A stretch of DNA of 64,000 bases from Crocodylus rhombifer (GCA_038503035.1 JAVSML010025531.1:248001-312000); one strand, 5' to 3'; positions 47,420-58,958 are shown, counted from the stretch's first letter. Notes: generated from the letters alone by a model not told the origin. Numbers and translations: made by a program.

Positions 47420-47645
47420 GGCACTTGGAAGAGCGCCCAGTGCTGCATTGCTTGCAATTGTATAAGCGGTAAAATGTGCATCAGTGCTGAGAAAATGATG
47501 AAGGTGTGCTTTTGAAATAAAACACATAGAAGGTGTTTTAGTTCAAAAACACACTGCTGCCATTTTCTGTGTGTTTGATGCACAGTTCACTGCTTACACA
47601 ACTGCATGTGTTGCAGCACAGTTTGCATCAGCTCACGTGTGGAGC
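47420..47645. repeat. Foldback element with arms of about 100 bp
   Basis: The left arm (about 47425-47524) and right arm (about 47534-47640) are imperfect reverse complements. Paired segments include GAAAATG..G..GTGTG.TTTTGAA with TAAAAC beside the centre, then GCA.TTGT.TAAGC.GT and AGTGCTGCA-type text further out. The spacer is about 10 bp. Similar short open frames on both strands arise from this symmetry. It is probably a non-autonomous DNA element, superfamily unknown. Confidence 0.65.
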
Positions 47646-47670
47646 AGATTCAATTAATTGAGTCTACTCC
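47641..47670. repeat. 30-bp near-perfect palindrome
   Basis: GGAGCAGATTCAATT followed by AATTGAGTCTACTCC, 13 of 15 pairs complementary, without a loop. It adjoins the foldback element. Confidence 0.8.
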
Positions 47671-47730
47671 AAAGCGGTGTATCTCTGGTGTCATGGGACA
47701 AAAAGGTATGTGTATAAATTCCCTTAAGAC

Positions 47731-47918
47731 TAGGGACAGAAGTTACACATAAACCAGTTTAAGTGATCAGAAACTGTTTTAAACCTGTAACAGAACAGAA
47801 GTTAAGTGCACATAAACCAGCTTCAAAATGGCAAAAACTGGTTTAAGGTAAACCTGGTTGAATATAGTGTCAGACTGAACTGATTAAGGTCAAACCAGTT
47901 TATGGAACTTCTGTCCTA
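47731..47918 (+). mobile_element. MITE family 'CTAGGGACAG', most complete copy C
   Basis: The left end is TAGGGACAGAAGTTACACAT plus AAACCAGTTT. The right end, reversed, is TAGGACAGAAGTTCCATAAA plus CTGGTTT. The terminal inverted repeat is about 28 bp, and the 188-bp element is internally built from AAACCAGTTT-like phrases on both strands. A clear target duplication was not found. It matches copies at 3818-3994 and 19005-19165. Confidence 0.7.
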
Positions 47919-48079
47919 GACCCCTTCCTGGTTTAAGTTTAATCACAGTCCTGCAGCATCCCAGGATACTTTGCAGCCCTGGGCTGAGCTGTGCTGTCTG
48001 CTCCAGCAGAGCAGGGTTGGCACTGCCCCTCTGCTCTCTAGCCAGAGCAATGAGGGCTGGATGACAAGGGGGTGGGGGT

Positions 48080-49430
48080 GGGAAACGCAGCTGCAGACAC
48101 AGCCTGGTCTGCCTGGTCTGGGTGGAGCAGCCCCTGCCAGACTTTCTCCTGCTGGAATGGAGGGGTGGGGTTGTGGGCCACCAGGCTCAGGTGGAGGGCA
48201 GGGAGACAGGTTTAAATCCTCTCCATGGCCCACTGGACTCCAGCCTGGGGCTGCTGGGGGTGGGGCTGCCATGCTTCTTTCCCCCCACATTCAAGTGGGG
48301 GAAAGGGCAGCCTCTACCAGTGTTTTCTCCCTCTCTCCCATCTTGAACTGAGAGCAGGAGGTGTGGCCACACCCTGGCTGGGACAGGCAGGGTGATGCGG
48401 GGAAGTGGGGTTTAATCCCCACTCTCTCCACGCTCCCACCAGCATTGGACCCCAGCCAACATCTGCCACAGCAGTCCCTCCCAGGCTCCCCACCCTGATC
48501 ACTGCTGAAGAGGCAGAGGGCATAGTCAGATGCCAGCTCCAGGCCAGCAGCCTCAGATGAAGGTGGGGGGAGGGTGGTTTAATCTTCCCTCCCTCCCATC
48601 TCCCACTGGTATGGAACCCCAGTCAGAGTTAGTTTGGAGGGGGCAGTCCCTCCCAGGCTTTTGTCCTCACTCCCCACTGAAGCAGGGAGCAGGGGACAGG
48701 GTCATGCCCCAGCCATGGCCAGAAGTTTGAGGTGGGGAAAGGGGGTTTACCTCTCCTGGCCCCAGACCCAGCCAGGGCTTTTGGGGGGGGCAGTCCCTCC
48801 CAGGTTTTTGACGCAGCCCCCATTCTGTACTTGAATGGAGACTGGGGGCTTGGCCACAATCCAGCTGGGGCCAGCAGGGGGTGGTGGGGAAGTGGGGTAT
48901 AACTTGGGCCCTGGACTCCAGCTGGGGTTTGCTTAGGGAGGCAGTCCCCCCCAGGATTTTCCCATCCACTTGCCATTCAAGCAGTGGGAGTGGGGGCATG
49001 GCCAGATACCAGCTGGCAGCCTGACGTGAAACGGAGGGAGGAATGGGGATTTAATCCCTCCTCCCTCTCATCTCTCACTTGCATGGGACTCCACTCTTCC
49101 TCCCCCTTTTCACCTCACACTGCTGTCCTGGGGCTGGCATCTGGCCATGCCCCATGCTGCCCAAGTGGTGAGTGGAGGGGGTCTGGGGCCAGAGGGGGGT
49201 TAAACCTCCCCTTCCCTCACTCACACTGCTGGCCATGACTGGGGCATGGCCACACCTCCTGCTCTTTGCTCAAGTGTAGAGCAGGGGTAGGGGTGGCAAA
49301 AGCCTGAGATGGACTGCAAGTGGAGGGAAAGGGATTAAACCCCACTTCCCCTCCTTTTGCCTCAGGCTGCTGGCCTAGGACCAGCATCTGGCCATGCCCA
49401 ACGCATGACACTAAGATGTGGGGTGAAGCC
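48080..49430. repeat. Satellite-like tandem array, about 150-170-bp unit, eight units
   Basis: A recurring order is visible: G-rich run, GTTTAATCC-like pivot, CCTCCC-rich text, TGG.ACTCCAG-like text, GGCAGTCCCTCCCAGG, CA.TTGAA.C-like text, GGCATGGCCAGATGCCAGCT-like text, then back to the G-rich run. The pivot falls near 48211, 48408, 48575, 48744, 48895, 49046, 49196 and 49330, spaced 197, 167, 169, 151, 151, 150 and 134 bp. Units are diverged from one another. Overlapping open frames up to about 225 codons through this region are products of base composition. Confidence 0.75.
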
Positions 49431-49849
49431 TGGGAGGGGCTACTGCACCCCTGCTGACACTGCTGGTGGCTCATGAGTGTGCTCGCCAGCCGTGTCCCAG
49501 CCAGCGGTGGGTTATGAGGGTGCTCGCTCCAGTCCACTTTTAGGTCTGCCACAGAGCACACAGGGTTCCCCCCATCCCCTAGCTCAGTGATTTGGTACCT
49601 TCTGGGTGTGGGAGGCACTTGCGGTCCCCCTGCAGCTAATCGCTGAGCCAGGGTACGGGGGGAGGGGGTCCCCTGTGTACTCAGTTGTGGACCCAGAAGT
49701 GGACCAGAAGTACTTCTGACCAACTTCTGGGTCCGCCGCTGAGCATGTGGGCCCCCGCCCATGCTCCTGTGGGATGCTCCATCTGCCCCACCATTGCAGC
49801 ATTCATGAGCTGCACCTGGTACCTTGAGGTAATTAGAAAAAAAATGTAA
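49431..49849. other. GC-rich segment between satellite and hAT end
   Basis: Continues the GC-rich composition with phrases such as 'ccagccgtgtcccagccagcggtggg', but no clear further tandem unit. It may be part of the same DNA transposon as the array. Confidence 0.4.
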
Positions 49850-50014
49850 AGCTGTTTGTATGGCAAAATTGCTGATTCTCCGAATCAGTATCAAATCTTC
49901 AGATTCTGGTTCAGCTGAATCAAATCAGGACAATGAGCCAAATCAGCAGATCGAATCACTGTCACCTGATTTGGGCCGAATCCGAATCGAATACAGCCCA
50001 CCTGTGCATCCCTA
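49850..50014. mobile_element. hAT right end
   Basis: Reversed, the edge at 50014 starts TAGGGATGCACAGGTGGGCT and then runs through GATTCG/CGAATC-rich text, the kind of terminus found on TAGGG(A/C)TG-type hAT elements, like the one at 31244-33092. The matching left end was not found, so the element is either truncated or longer than I can define. Confidence 0.55.
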
Positions 50015-50512
50015 CTAATTATGCCACACTTCAGTTACAGAAGAGCCTTTTTATATCACAGGGATAATGCGATGAGTTGCTGTTGGATAGATAAAAAATA
50101 TGTTGTACTCTTAACAATGGAGGGAAAGTTCAATACAATTTGCAATTTAAAAAAAAAATTTCTTGGCAAATGGTTCTGCATAGAATGGTTCTATTGACCC
50201 AGAATGAAGGAATGACTTGTATCTGTCTAGAGCAATTTAGGCATCATCTCAAGCTGATGTAAGGAGAGAAACTAGGAAAGTAATTTCCTTTTCCTCAGTA
50301 TTATATGATTGTAGAAATTGCATATGACAAACCCTTCATATTGGTCATTTATTTCATTGGTGATATTTAAAATTTAATTCTGGAGTAGTAGTATTTTTGT
50401 CACACTTAAAATATTTTAAAATTGACTCTTGTGCATGGGGATTTTATGTTAGAGAGCAATATCTTCTAATGTTCGTTTTGAGTGACCCTGTTTTATTTCC
50501 AGTATAACTTAA
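50015..50512. other. Anonymous AT-rich DNA
   Basis: Nothing recognised. Confidence 0.45.
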
Positions 50513-53500
50513 TTTCATAGTTTCATAGTTAGTAGGGTTAGAAGGGACCTGAGATCATCAAGTCCAACCCCCTGCCATGGCAGGAAAGAGTACTGGGGTC
50601 AAACGACCCCAGCAAGGTGATTGTCAAACCTTGTCTTAAAGACCCCCAAGGTAGGAGTCTGCACCACTTTGCTTGGATGTTCGTTCCAGATCCTAGCTGC
50701 CCTGACAGTGAAGTAGCGCCTCCTGATGTCTAATCTGAATTTACCCTCTGCCAGCTTGTGACCATTATTGCTAGTCACTCCTGGTAGTGCTCCGGGGAAC
50801 AGGGACTCCCCCAGTGCCTGCTGGTCCCCTCTGACTAGTTTGTAACAGGCCACTAGATCTCCCCTCAGCCTTCTCTTGTGGAGGCTGAACAGGTTCGGGT
50901 CCCATAGCCTCTCTTCATAGGGCCTGCCCTGCTGCCCCTGATCATGTGAATGATCCTCTGGACCCTCTCCATGTTATCCACATCCCTCTTGAAGTGCGGT
51001 GCCCAGAACTGGATGCAATACTCCAACTGTGGCCTGACCAGTGCCGCATAGAGGGGGAGGATCACCTCCTTGGACCTACTTGAGATGCATCTGTGGATGC
51101 AAGGTGCGGTTGGCCTTCCTGACTGCATCCCCACACTGCCAGCCCATGTTCATCTTGGCATCAATGATGACTAAAAGATCCTTTTCTGCCACTGCACTGA
51201 TGAGAAGGGAGTTCCCCAGCCTATAGGTATGGTGCTGGTTCTTCCTCCCCAGGTGCATCATCTTGCACTTGTCAGTGATGAATCCCATCCTATTCTCATC
51301 CACCCACCCCTGTAACCTGTCTAGCTCCAAATGTAGCCTATTCCTTCCTTCTAGCGTGCCCACTTCACCCCACATCTTAGTGTCATCAGCGAATTTGAAC
51401 AAGGTGCTTTTTACCCCCTCGTCCAAATCACTGATGAAGATGTTGAACAGTGCGGGCCTGAGGACCAAACTCTGTGGAACCCCACTGCCCACATTCCTCC
51501 AGGTCGAAAATGACCCATCTACCACCACTCTCTGGGTGCAGCCCTCCAGCCAGTTGATGACCCATTTGACTGTGTAGGTGTCGACACCACAGTCCCCCAG
51601 TTTTTTAATGAGAATGGGTGAGAGACAGTGTCGAAGGCCTTCCAAAAGTCCAGAAAGACTATGTCAACTGCTACCCCTACATCTAAGGGTTTCATGACCT
51701 GGTTGTAGAAGGCCACCAGGTTGGTCTGACAGGACCTGCCTCTAATGAACCTGTGTTGGTTGCCCCTAAGCATAATCTCCCCTGCTGGCCCCTCATGGAC
51801 ATATGCCAGAATAATTCTCTCCAAAAGCTTACCCAGGATCGAGATAAGATTAACTGGCCTATAGTTTCCCGGGTCCGCCTTCCTCCCTTTTTTGAAGATG
51901 GGAACCACATTGGCCCTCTTCCTGTCCTCTGGCACCACACCAGAGCATCATGAGTGCTCATAAAGCCATGCCAGGGGTCCCACAATGAACTCAGCTAATT
52001 CCCTCAGCACTCTAGGGTGGAGATCATCTGGACCAGCTGATTTAAATACATCCAGTCCCTCCAGAAGTTCCCTGACTAGATCCTCACTAACCCTTGGCCT
52101 AGGTGCGCCTCCTCTGGGGCCTGAGGGGGGCCCAGTGGGGGGTGCTGATTTGGTCCCTGCTCAGGAAAATGGAGGCAAAGAAGTTGTTAAATGGGTTAGC
52201 TTTGTCATCTGGTGTGACGACCAAATTTCCTAGCGTGTCTTCCAGGGGCCCCACATTACCTTCTTTTTGCTCTCTATGCATTTAAAAAAGGACTTCTTGT
52301 TGTCCTTGATCTGGGTAGCTAGTCCCAGTTCCATCTCTGCCTTGGGGTTTGGCACTCTACATTAAGGAGTAATGCAGTCTGCCTGACTGCCCCCCTGCAT
52401 CCCTGAGCAACCGCAGTATAGTCCTCCCTGGTGATGGCCCCTCCCTTCCATTGGGTGAACACCTCCCTTTTAGCTAGAAGACATTCCTGGATGCTTTTGG
52501 TGAGCTATGGGGGCTTTTGCACCCTCCTGCTCCCTTTGATCCATGTTGGGATTACCTCCCTTTGGGCTTGGAGGATCGTCTTCTTAAGAAGCGACCACTC
52601 TTCTTGGACACATGGCTCCCCTCCCCCCTGGGACCTCAGTGCTTCCCGGACTATTCTCCATAGCTCATTGAAGTCTGCCCTCCTGAAATCTAGGGCTGCT
52701 GCCTTGTTGCAGGCCTTTGCCACCTTGCTCTGGATGGTGAATTCCAGCAGGCGATGATCCAGGTGGTCAAGCATCCACAGCCCTCTCACCAGGTCGTCAT
52801 TTGTGGCCAGCACCAGGTCCAACAAGGCATCTCCCCTGGTGGGGCTGTGCACCTCCTGGGTTAGATGGAAGTCATGCATTTTAGCTAGGAACCTACATGA
52901 GTGGTCAGACCCGGCTGACTGCTCTTCCCAGCTGATGTCTGGAAAGTTCAGGTCACCCATGATGACTGTGTCCTTTGACCTAACTACCTCCATGAGCTGA
53001 CTTAAGAATTCCTGGTCTAGCTCTTCCCCTTGGTTGGGTGGTCTGTAGTAGACCCCCACCATTAAGTCTCTTTCCCCTCAACTGCCTTGTATTCTAACCG
53101 AGAACACTTCAGTGTGCCCCTCCTCTGACTCTGTGCTACTTGATGAGGATGTGTATTCCTCCTTAATGTAGAGTGCCAAACCCAAGCCTTTTCCTCCCTG
53201 TCCTGTCCCCCCTGTACAGCCTACAGCCTTTGATATTCACCGTCCAGTTGTGCATTGGGTCCCACCACATTTCAGTGAGCCCCACTATGTCTGGGTTGGT
53301 GTCAGCTAGCAGGGGGATAAGTTCCTCTTGATTGTTTCCCATACTATGAGCATTTGTGTAGAAGCATTTGAGGCCTCCTGAAGATGTGTGCACTGGCCCC
53401 CTAATCTCAGTATTGCCCTGGCCCTTGTTGCTTACCTGTGTATATGTTCCGTTCGTCAGTCTAAGGTGGGCTGTACTTCTGGGTGCTGCTTGGTTTAGCG

Positions 53501-53590
53501 GCCCAAGGCTTCCTCTGCCCTCGTCTTCCCCTTCCCCCGACGAGCCTAGTTTAAAGCCCGCCGGAGGATGTCCACCAACCTAGAACAGAA
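50513..53590 (-). mobile_element. Long decayed CR1 LINE
   Basis: A 3.1-kb minus-strand CR1 of the subfamily also seen at 12772-13352. It covers all of ORF2 and the last codons of ORF1 (ending Leu-Asn-stop at about 53545-53555), so it is 5' truncated near 53590. The 3' end is at the left edge (GGTCCCTTCTAACCCTACTA then repeated CTATGAAA). Confidence 0.85.
50599..53540 (-). pseudogene. CR1 ORF2 pseudogene
   Basis: Endonuclease-reverse transcriptase of CR1, broken into at least six frame segments. Recognisable pieces in order are: FYTNAHSMGNNQEEL and GLTEMWWDP (catalytic Glu kept), MGDLNFPDISWEEQ (the GDFN motif has Leu for Phe), VGVYYRPPN, the reverse transcriptase fingers NYRPVNLISILGKLLER, FLDFWKAFDTVSH with the first catalytic Asp, SGVPQSLVLRPALF (in place of SGVPQGSVLGP), FADDTKMWG, and the C-terminal LEYCIQFWAPHFKRD. 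Frame changes occur between all of these. It is more decayed than the copy at 24 kb. Confidence 0.85.
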
Positions 53591-54448
53591 CACACGCTTA
53601 CCTTTAGGGGAAATTTGAATGACCAAAAGAAGAGCAACATTCAAATATTTGGTTTACAGTGACAGCGATGTACAAAAGATGTGCGAAAATCTACCAAGTT
53701 CAATATTGACTTGAAATGGTGTATTCTGAAGTAATATATTAACTGCCCTTACTTTATCAAGTTGTGTGTGTGTTTTTTTTTTTTTTTGTGAAGCTTCATG
53801 CATCATCTGCTATTTGAATTGAACTTTGAATTTAAAGTCCTAGAAATTTAAAGTGTTAAATTTTGCTATTCAAATGCATATTGAATCTGGATTCACATCA
53901 AGATGCCCTACTGACTATCGACCGATGGGTCTCCTAAAAATCTGATATTTTACTGTATTACAGAAGAAGAGTGCATCATTGTGCCCACAGTAAAGAAATT
54001 CAAGCATCTACATCATGTAATGAAAGAGCACTTCAGTTACAGTTAGCTCAGGGTCAGGAAAAATATTTCCTGCCAGGAAATTCCATCCAGCTTGTGGGGC
54101 CCCTCCATAAGCCCTTTGTAAGCCTTGGCCCTCACTGCCCCCTTGTAAACTGGTGCCTCCAGGCTGGAGGTGCAGTTCTGGTTGCTAAGCAACCATGCCT
54201 CCCACACCAGCCTGGCCTGGCCTGCCCCCAGCCCTGAGCTAGGGGGTGTTAGAGGCAAGAAGCCTCTGCCTGACAGAGGTTTTCCTTGGCCATCCCGTGG
54301 CTGTTCCTGGCTCTCCCTGCCTGTGAGTGTGGGAATCCAAGTAAGTGCCCCACTGGGCTGGGGCCAGAGACTCCCACTAGGGGGAAAAAGGGTGGGAGCA
54401 TGAGGTGCATGTGCTATGCAGCTGGGCTGGGTTGGCCCTGCATGCTGC
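53591..54448. other. Anonymous DNA
   Basis: Includes a GT run followed by a T run near 53764-53788. Open frames at 54043-54540 lie in GC-rich text running into the LTR and have no domain. Confidence 0.45.
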
Positions 54449-55762
54449 TGTTGCCCTGTGGGGTCAGGCCAACTCTCAGGATCTGAATATTGCACTCTTA
54501 GACAGGAGGGTGTGACACCGTTGCACATATACAAACACACAAATCAATCAGGTGCATACACACACGCTACCAGCTCAGGCACATACACATCCAAACCAGC
54601 CTAGGCACATGCATACCTATTACCAATTCAAGCACATACACTATATACCTGAGAAGTTAGACACAGATCACTAATTAGTATATCATGCACACAATGCCAT
54701 ATATATGTGGTATACACATATGCACCATTCACACTAGCAACTCAGGTACACACACGTTCAAAATAACTAGTCTAGATTCATGCATACCTATCACCAGTTA
54801 AAGCCAAACATGCTACACACACCAAATTTAGACAGAATCAGCTACCAGTTACCAACACCTGCACATCCAATACACATATGTGGATTACTAATTTATATTC
54901 CAGACACACACACAATGATATCTATATTTGTGTGTGTGTGTGTATTCACTAATTTACACACATACCACCCACCTACACATACACACAGGTGAGTTCCTAA
55001 GTTGGGTGTTGTGATGTGTATGTATGTATGTGCTTGGTGTACTTGGGATACCTGGGAAAAGGTTAAGATAAGAAAGTAGAAGTGTAGGGGGTTAAAGTTA
55101 CCAGGACCGGGATTAGAACCGGTAGACTACAGAGGCCTAGGTGAAGAACTGAGGCTCGGGGGTAACTTTAGGTTAATTGATTCTAATTGATTAAAAGACA
55201 ACGCCCAAAGCCTGCAGAACAGGGAAGCAATGCCAGACTGGAGCCAGAGCTATGGGGGAGCTGCAAAGTTGGTAGGGAGAGGGAAAAATGGGACTAAAGG
55301 AAAGTGTGGGTGTTAAAGAGGGGCTCTGGGTGTGGGAAGCCAGAGGATGGCTCCAGGGCAGCTAGAGAACTTGAAGGAAGTGGCAGTAGGTGCTGGGAGC
55401 TGGAGAAAACTGCAGGACAGCCACGATGAGCTGGGAATCTGTGGGGGGGGGGGGGGGAGGGATGACTACAGGAGGTGCCAGGGAAGCCTGAAAACAGCAG
55501 AAAATCACAGGAAAAGCAGCAGGCGGCAGGGCAGCAGAAAAGCAGAGAAAGGCAGCAGAAGGTAACAGTGAAAAGGCAATAGGAGCAGGGGAGGCTGAGA
55601 GGTGGCAGACACGGGGAGATGGAATTGGGAGGAGATGGGGACACTAGCAGAGAGGGTGGGAACTGGAGCTGAGAGAGAGAGAATGAGGCTGGAATTTAAG
55701 ATAGGGAAGGGACTGGGATTCAGTAAAACATGACCCAACTTGGGGTTGCAAATGACAGTGGT

Positions 55763-55768
55763 TTTATT
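55763..55768 (-). other. LTR polyadenylation signal AATAAA
   Basis: Canonical AATAAA on the minus strand, in the same context as the mutated AGTAAA of the other copy. Confidence 0.65.
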
Positions 55769-56067
55769 GAACAGGGGAGATGGTGACACAATGCCAAATT
55801 GGTTCCCTTGCACCCACACACGCGTGCACACAGCAGGGGTTAAAGAGGCTTGGTGCAGGGGCTGAAGTCCACTGAAGTCCAGGAGGAGAGAGAGAGTCCA
55901 AATTGTAGGAGGAGGTATGCAGGTAATATCTAGGCTGGAAGGGGTCCTTGTCCAGTAGGTGTTGTCCAGAGGGGGGTTGCAGGCAGGGCCTCTGGGTGGA
56001 TAGGTGGTGTGGCATGGTGCTGGTCCAGATGGAGAGAGTGTCCCACTGGGTCTGTCTTCACTGCCTC

Positions 56068-56075
56068 TTTTTATA
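56068..56075 (-). promoter_or_regulatory. LTR TATA box
   Basis: TATAAAAA in the context CCCCTATAAAAAGAGGCAG on the minus strand, corresponding to the TATA box of the first LTR. Confidence 0.6.
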
Positions 56076-56811
56076 GGGGCAGACCTTGTGTGACCCTAGT
56101 GACCCAGGCAAGGGTCAGCCCCTGGTATACTGAGCATGTGTGCTCCATGCAGGGATGTGTAGTTTCAGGTATCTGTAATGGTGAGAGTTGCTGGTTCTGC
56201 AGGGTCTTTTGTCTTTCAAATGCTGGTCTTGTCTCTGTTCCTGGGTGAGGTCCCTGGTTCCTGGATGAATCAATGCGAGGTGATGGCCCAGTCATTACAG
56301 GCCATTTAGTAGAGGCCTGCTACCATTGTATTTCAATCATTCCCAATCACTCTTATTCATTGGGGAACCAATTTACATGGGAGGGATACATGACTCATAC
56401 AGTTGCGACACAGGGTGTGCCTGGGCAGAGGACATAAGATGGAGACTTGACATATAAAATAGAAACTTGACATGACTTTGGTTCACTTACAAACACAGGC
56501 CTAAACCATACAATATCCATATGAAACAATAAAAATCAATACAAAAATGATAATGTACAACAGTAAAAATCAACAAAAACCTAATAATAATACAATGTAA
56601 AACAGTGGTTATCCAAAACCAAAAACTTGATACCAAAATAAAAATGTTTAAAACTGATCCAACATCTTAGCTTACTTATACTTACCTATAGGGAATAGAG
56701 AGGGAGAGGAAAGTCAGAAATGGTTGGGGAAGGGGAGCGAATGCAATACAAAAAAAGAAGAAAAACTGGGGTTTTTGCTACACTGGCACCATATGCAGCT
56801 GAGGACTCAGG

Positions 56812-57010
56812 CCCCACACACACTCACAACCCTCACCACAACCCCATAGCGCCCCCCCACACTCTTACACACACACCAACACCCTCCTACACATCTCACC
56901 CCATCATATCCCCGAACACACGATCTCCCGCAACCCCCACACACAGTCCCACCCCAACCACATACCTCACATCCATCCCTCTCCCACCTCCCCCCACACC
57001 CACTTCCCAA
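56812..57010 (+). repeat. CA/CCA-rich low-complexity tract
   Basis: About 200 bp composed almost wholly of C and A with ACACAC and CCCCAC motifs, starting just outside the LTR. Confidence 0.75.
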
Positions 57011-57294
57011 CCACACACAATATACAAGAGTAAAGTGTATTTTGCACTACTATACAATTGCCTCTAGATGCACTATGCAAACAAATCAGGACAATTAAAA
57101 ACAAATTAAAATAAGTTACAGTAGATTTTTGTTTGTTTCTTTTTTTAGTAAATTTTTTTTTCCTGTTTCAAGAAGTACAAAGAACTACTTCTGGGGCAAG
57201 GAAAGGGACTTTTGGTGACAAAGGTCAGGGATTAGGTGGCAAGATTTCTGGTCCCAAGATGATGACCAGGTGTTGGTGCACCTGTCAGGGGGTG
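57011..57294. other. Anonymous DNA
   Basis: May include the body of the hAT whose right end follows, but no left end is identifiable. Confidence 0.35.
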
Positions 57295-57329
57295 GGGCAG
57301 CCCTCCAGCCAAAATAATTGCCCACCCCT
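57295..57329. mobile_element. hAT right-end fragment
   Basis: Reversed, the edge reads CAGGGGTGGGCAATTATTTT followed by GGCTGGAGGG, the same family as the complete MITE at 21029-21215. Confidence 0.6.
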
Positions 57330-58958
57330 GAGTTAGCTGGACTGTCAGTCATGTGATTTGGTAGTGCAGGATCTTTTGGCTCTGTCTTGTTTCCTGTGTG
57401 CTGCTGAAGAGTAGGGGAGAGATGCAGTTTTTTTTCCCAAAATGCCCTGTGAGCAAGAAGAAAAACCAGAGAATGGAGGCAGGGAGTAAATAGGAGGAGT
57501 CTTGGCTATGCCGCATTGTTCACTCACCAGCTAGAATAGATGGTTAGGTGTTTGAGTTTTTGTGTGTAAAATCCTCCAGAAGTTTGGGGTCTTTGATGGG
57601 AGTTAGAAATTAAAATATCTTGGAGGATGTGGGCCAAAATGACACATTTTTCCCATAGGAGAAAGTAAGTGCTTGGCAAAAAGTGTGATGGAGTTGAGCA
57701 TTCCTTTATTTCCTGTTTTGTTCTTGTAGTACAACTCTGTGCTGTCATTCATGCTGAAATTTTAACATCTTAAATGTCGTTCAGCTATGTTAAGAATAAA
57801 ATATTTTGTTCTAACTAATCATTGATCCTCAGAGTAACACAGCAAGTCTGAAATGTCTCCTCTTTATCATGGCTATATTATAGAGTGATTAAAATTCTTG
57901 TGCAGTGGAGTTGGACTACCTGGCTGTCTTTCCCTTAGATGTTGCAACTTGATCTCTGATGACCTAACAGAACATTAGACAGCTTGTTTCTCCTCTAATA
58001 TAAAGCTAATTTGAGGCCCAATAAAACATTTTTAAAATGACGTAAAATATGTTACCACTTTAGACGTGATTTAAAATAGAGTATACAGGGAAAAGCATGG
58101 GTTTTTTAAAATCAATTACATGCTTTACTGCTTACTGGTAATGGTTTCATAATTAGAATGAGCAAAGTGTGTTAGATTTGTGGTGTATCTCATTGCTCTA
58201 TTTATTAATATTTAGTTACACCCCAGTATGCTGAAATGTTCAACAGAAGTGGACTGGAGAGCTAGATTGTTGTGAAATGTGTAAGATGTAAGTAACCCAA
58301 AAGGGAGCTTTGAAAATAGTCTGAGGATGAAATTTGCCCATGGTACAAGTAGTGAATGAAATGTAGGGTCTTTTATATACTTAAACCACAGATAGGGTTG
58401 GTCTACAATGCTGTCAAGATGGATGGTGGTGCAGGGGAGCTTGACTATGTCCAGCCCACATCCCATCCCTCCAACTTTGTAAGTATGCTCCAAACTGGAA
58501 ATAGACAGCAAGTTGGTCCCAGGAATGAGCCTGGAGTATCTTCACTAGCAAAGATCTAGTATTAAAGAATTTGAGTCTGGTGCTCCTTGAGCTTTCAATA
58601 TTGGAATCAATCTCTTAAAAGTCTCCCTACAGACTTATAGTTTAAGCCATCCTAGGGAGTGGGAGTAGCAGTAACACTGGGATTCCTCAAAAAATTCTCA
58701 GAATTTTGGCTCACTAGGAGGTTCATTATTTTCCCTGGTGTGGACCGATTGACGTTTGGTACTGATGGTTGGTGCAATATGAATGCTGATCCATTGCCAA
58801 CCTGTAGAGATTTGTGTATACTGTCAACACTCCACTGACCGTGGGTAGGGAGGAGCCCTTATTTAAATATTTCCTTAAATTTTTTCTTATCACTTCTACA
58901 TACTAGATATTACCAGTTTAGCAAACAATGTGTGTATGGAGAGAGAAAACCTTCCTTT
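57330..58958. other. Anonymous DNA
   Basis: No gene or repeat recognised. Confidence 0.5.

Larger units (their letters stand above)
54449..56782 (-). mobile_element. Solo LTR of an endogenous retrovirus-like element, copy 2 (inverted)
   Basis: On the minus strand it begins TGTAGCAAAA and ends GGGCAACA like the copy at 7962-10135. The sequences correspond all along the length, for example CTATTCCCTATAG-type text near 56700 and TTTTAATCAATTAGAATCAA at about 55180-55199. The flanks are CCAG and GCAG, a possible 4-bp target duplication with one mismatch. No coding genes adjoin it. At 2.33 kb it is slightly longer than copy 1, mostly because of AC-rich repeats at 54530-55030. It has a G run of about 16 at 55442-55457. 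Confidence 0.75.

Noticed and set aside
48080..49430. CRISPR-like regular spacing
   Set aside because: Units are 130-200 bp, diverged throughout, with no short identical repeats separated by unique spacers; the window is a vertebrate genome.
49217..49894. 225-codon open frame on the minus strand
   Set aside because: It runs through GC-rich satellite and flanking low-complexity DNA; the composition (Gly, Pro, Ser, Gln) and absence of any domain indicate chance.
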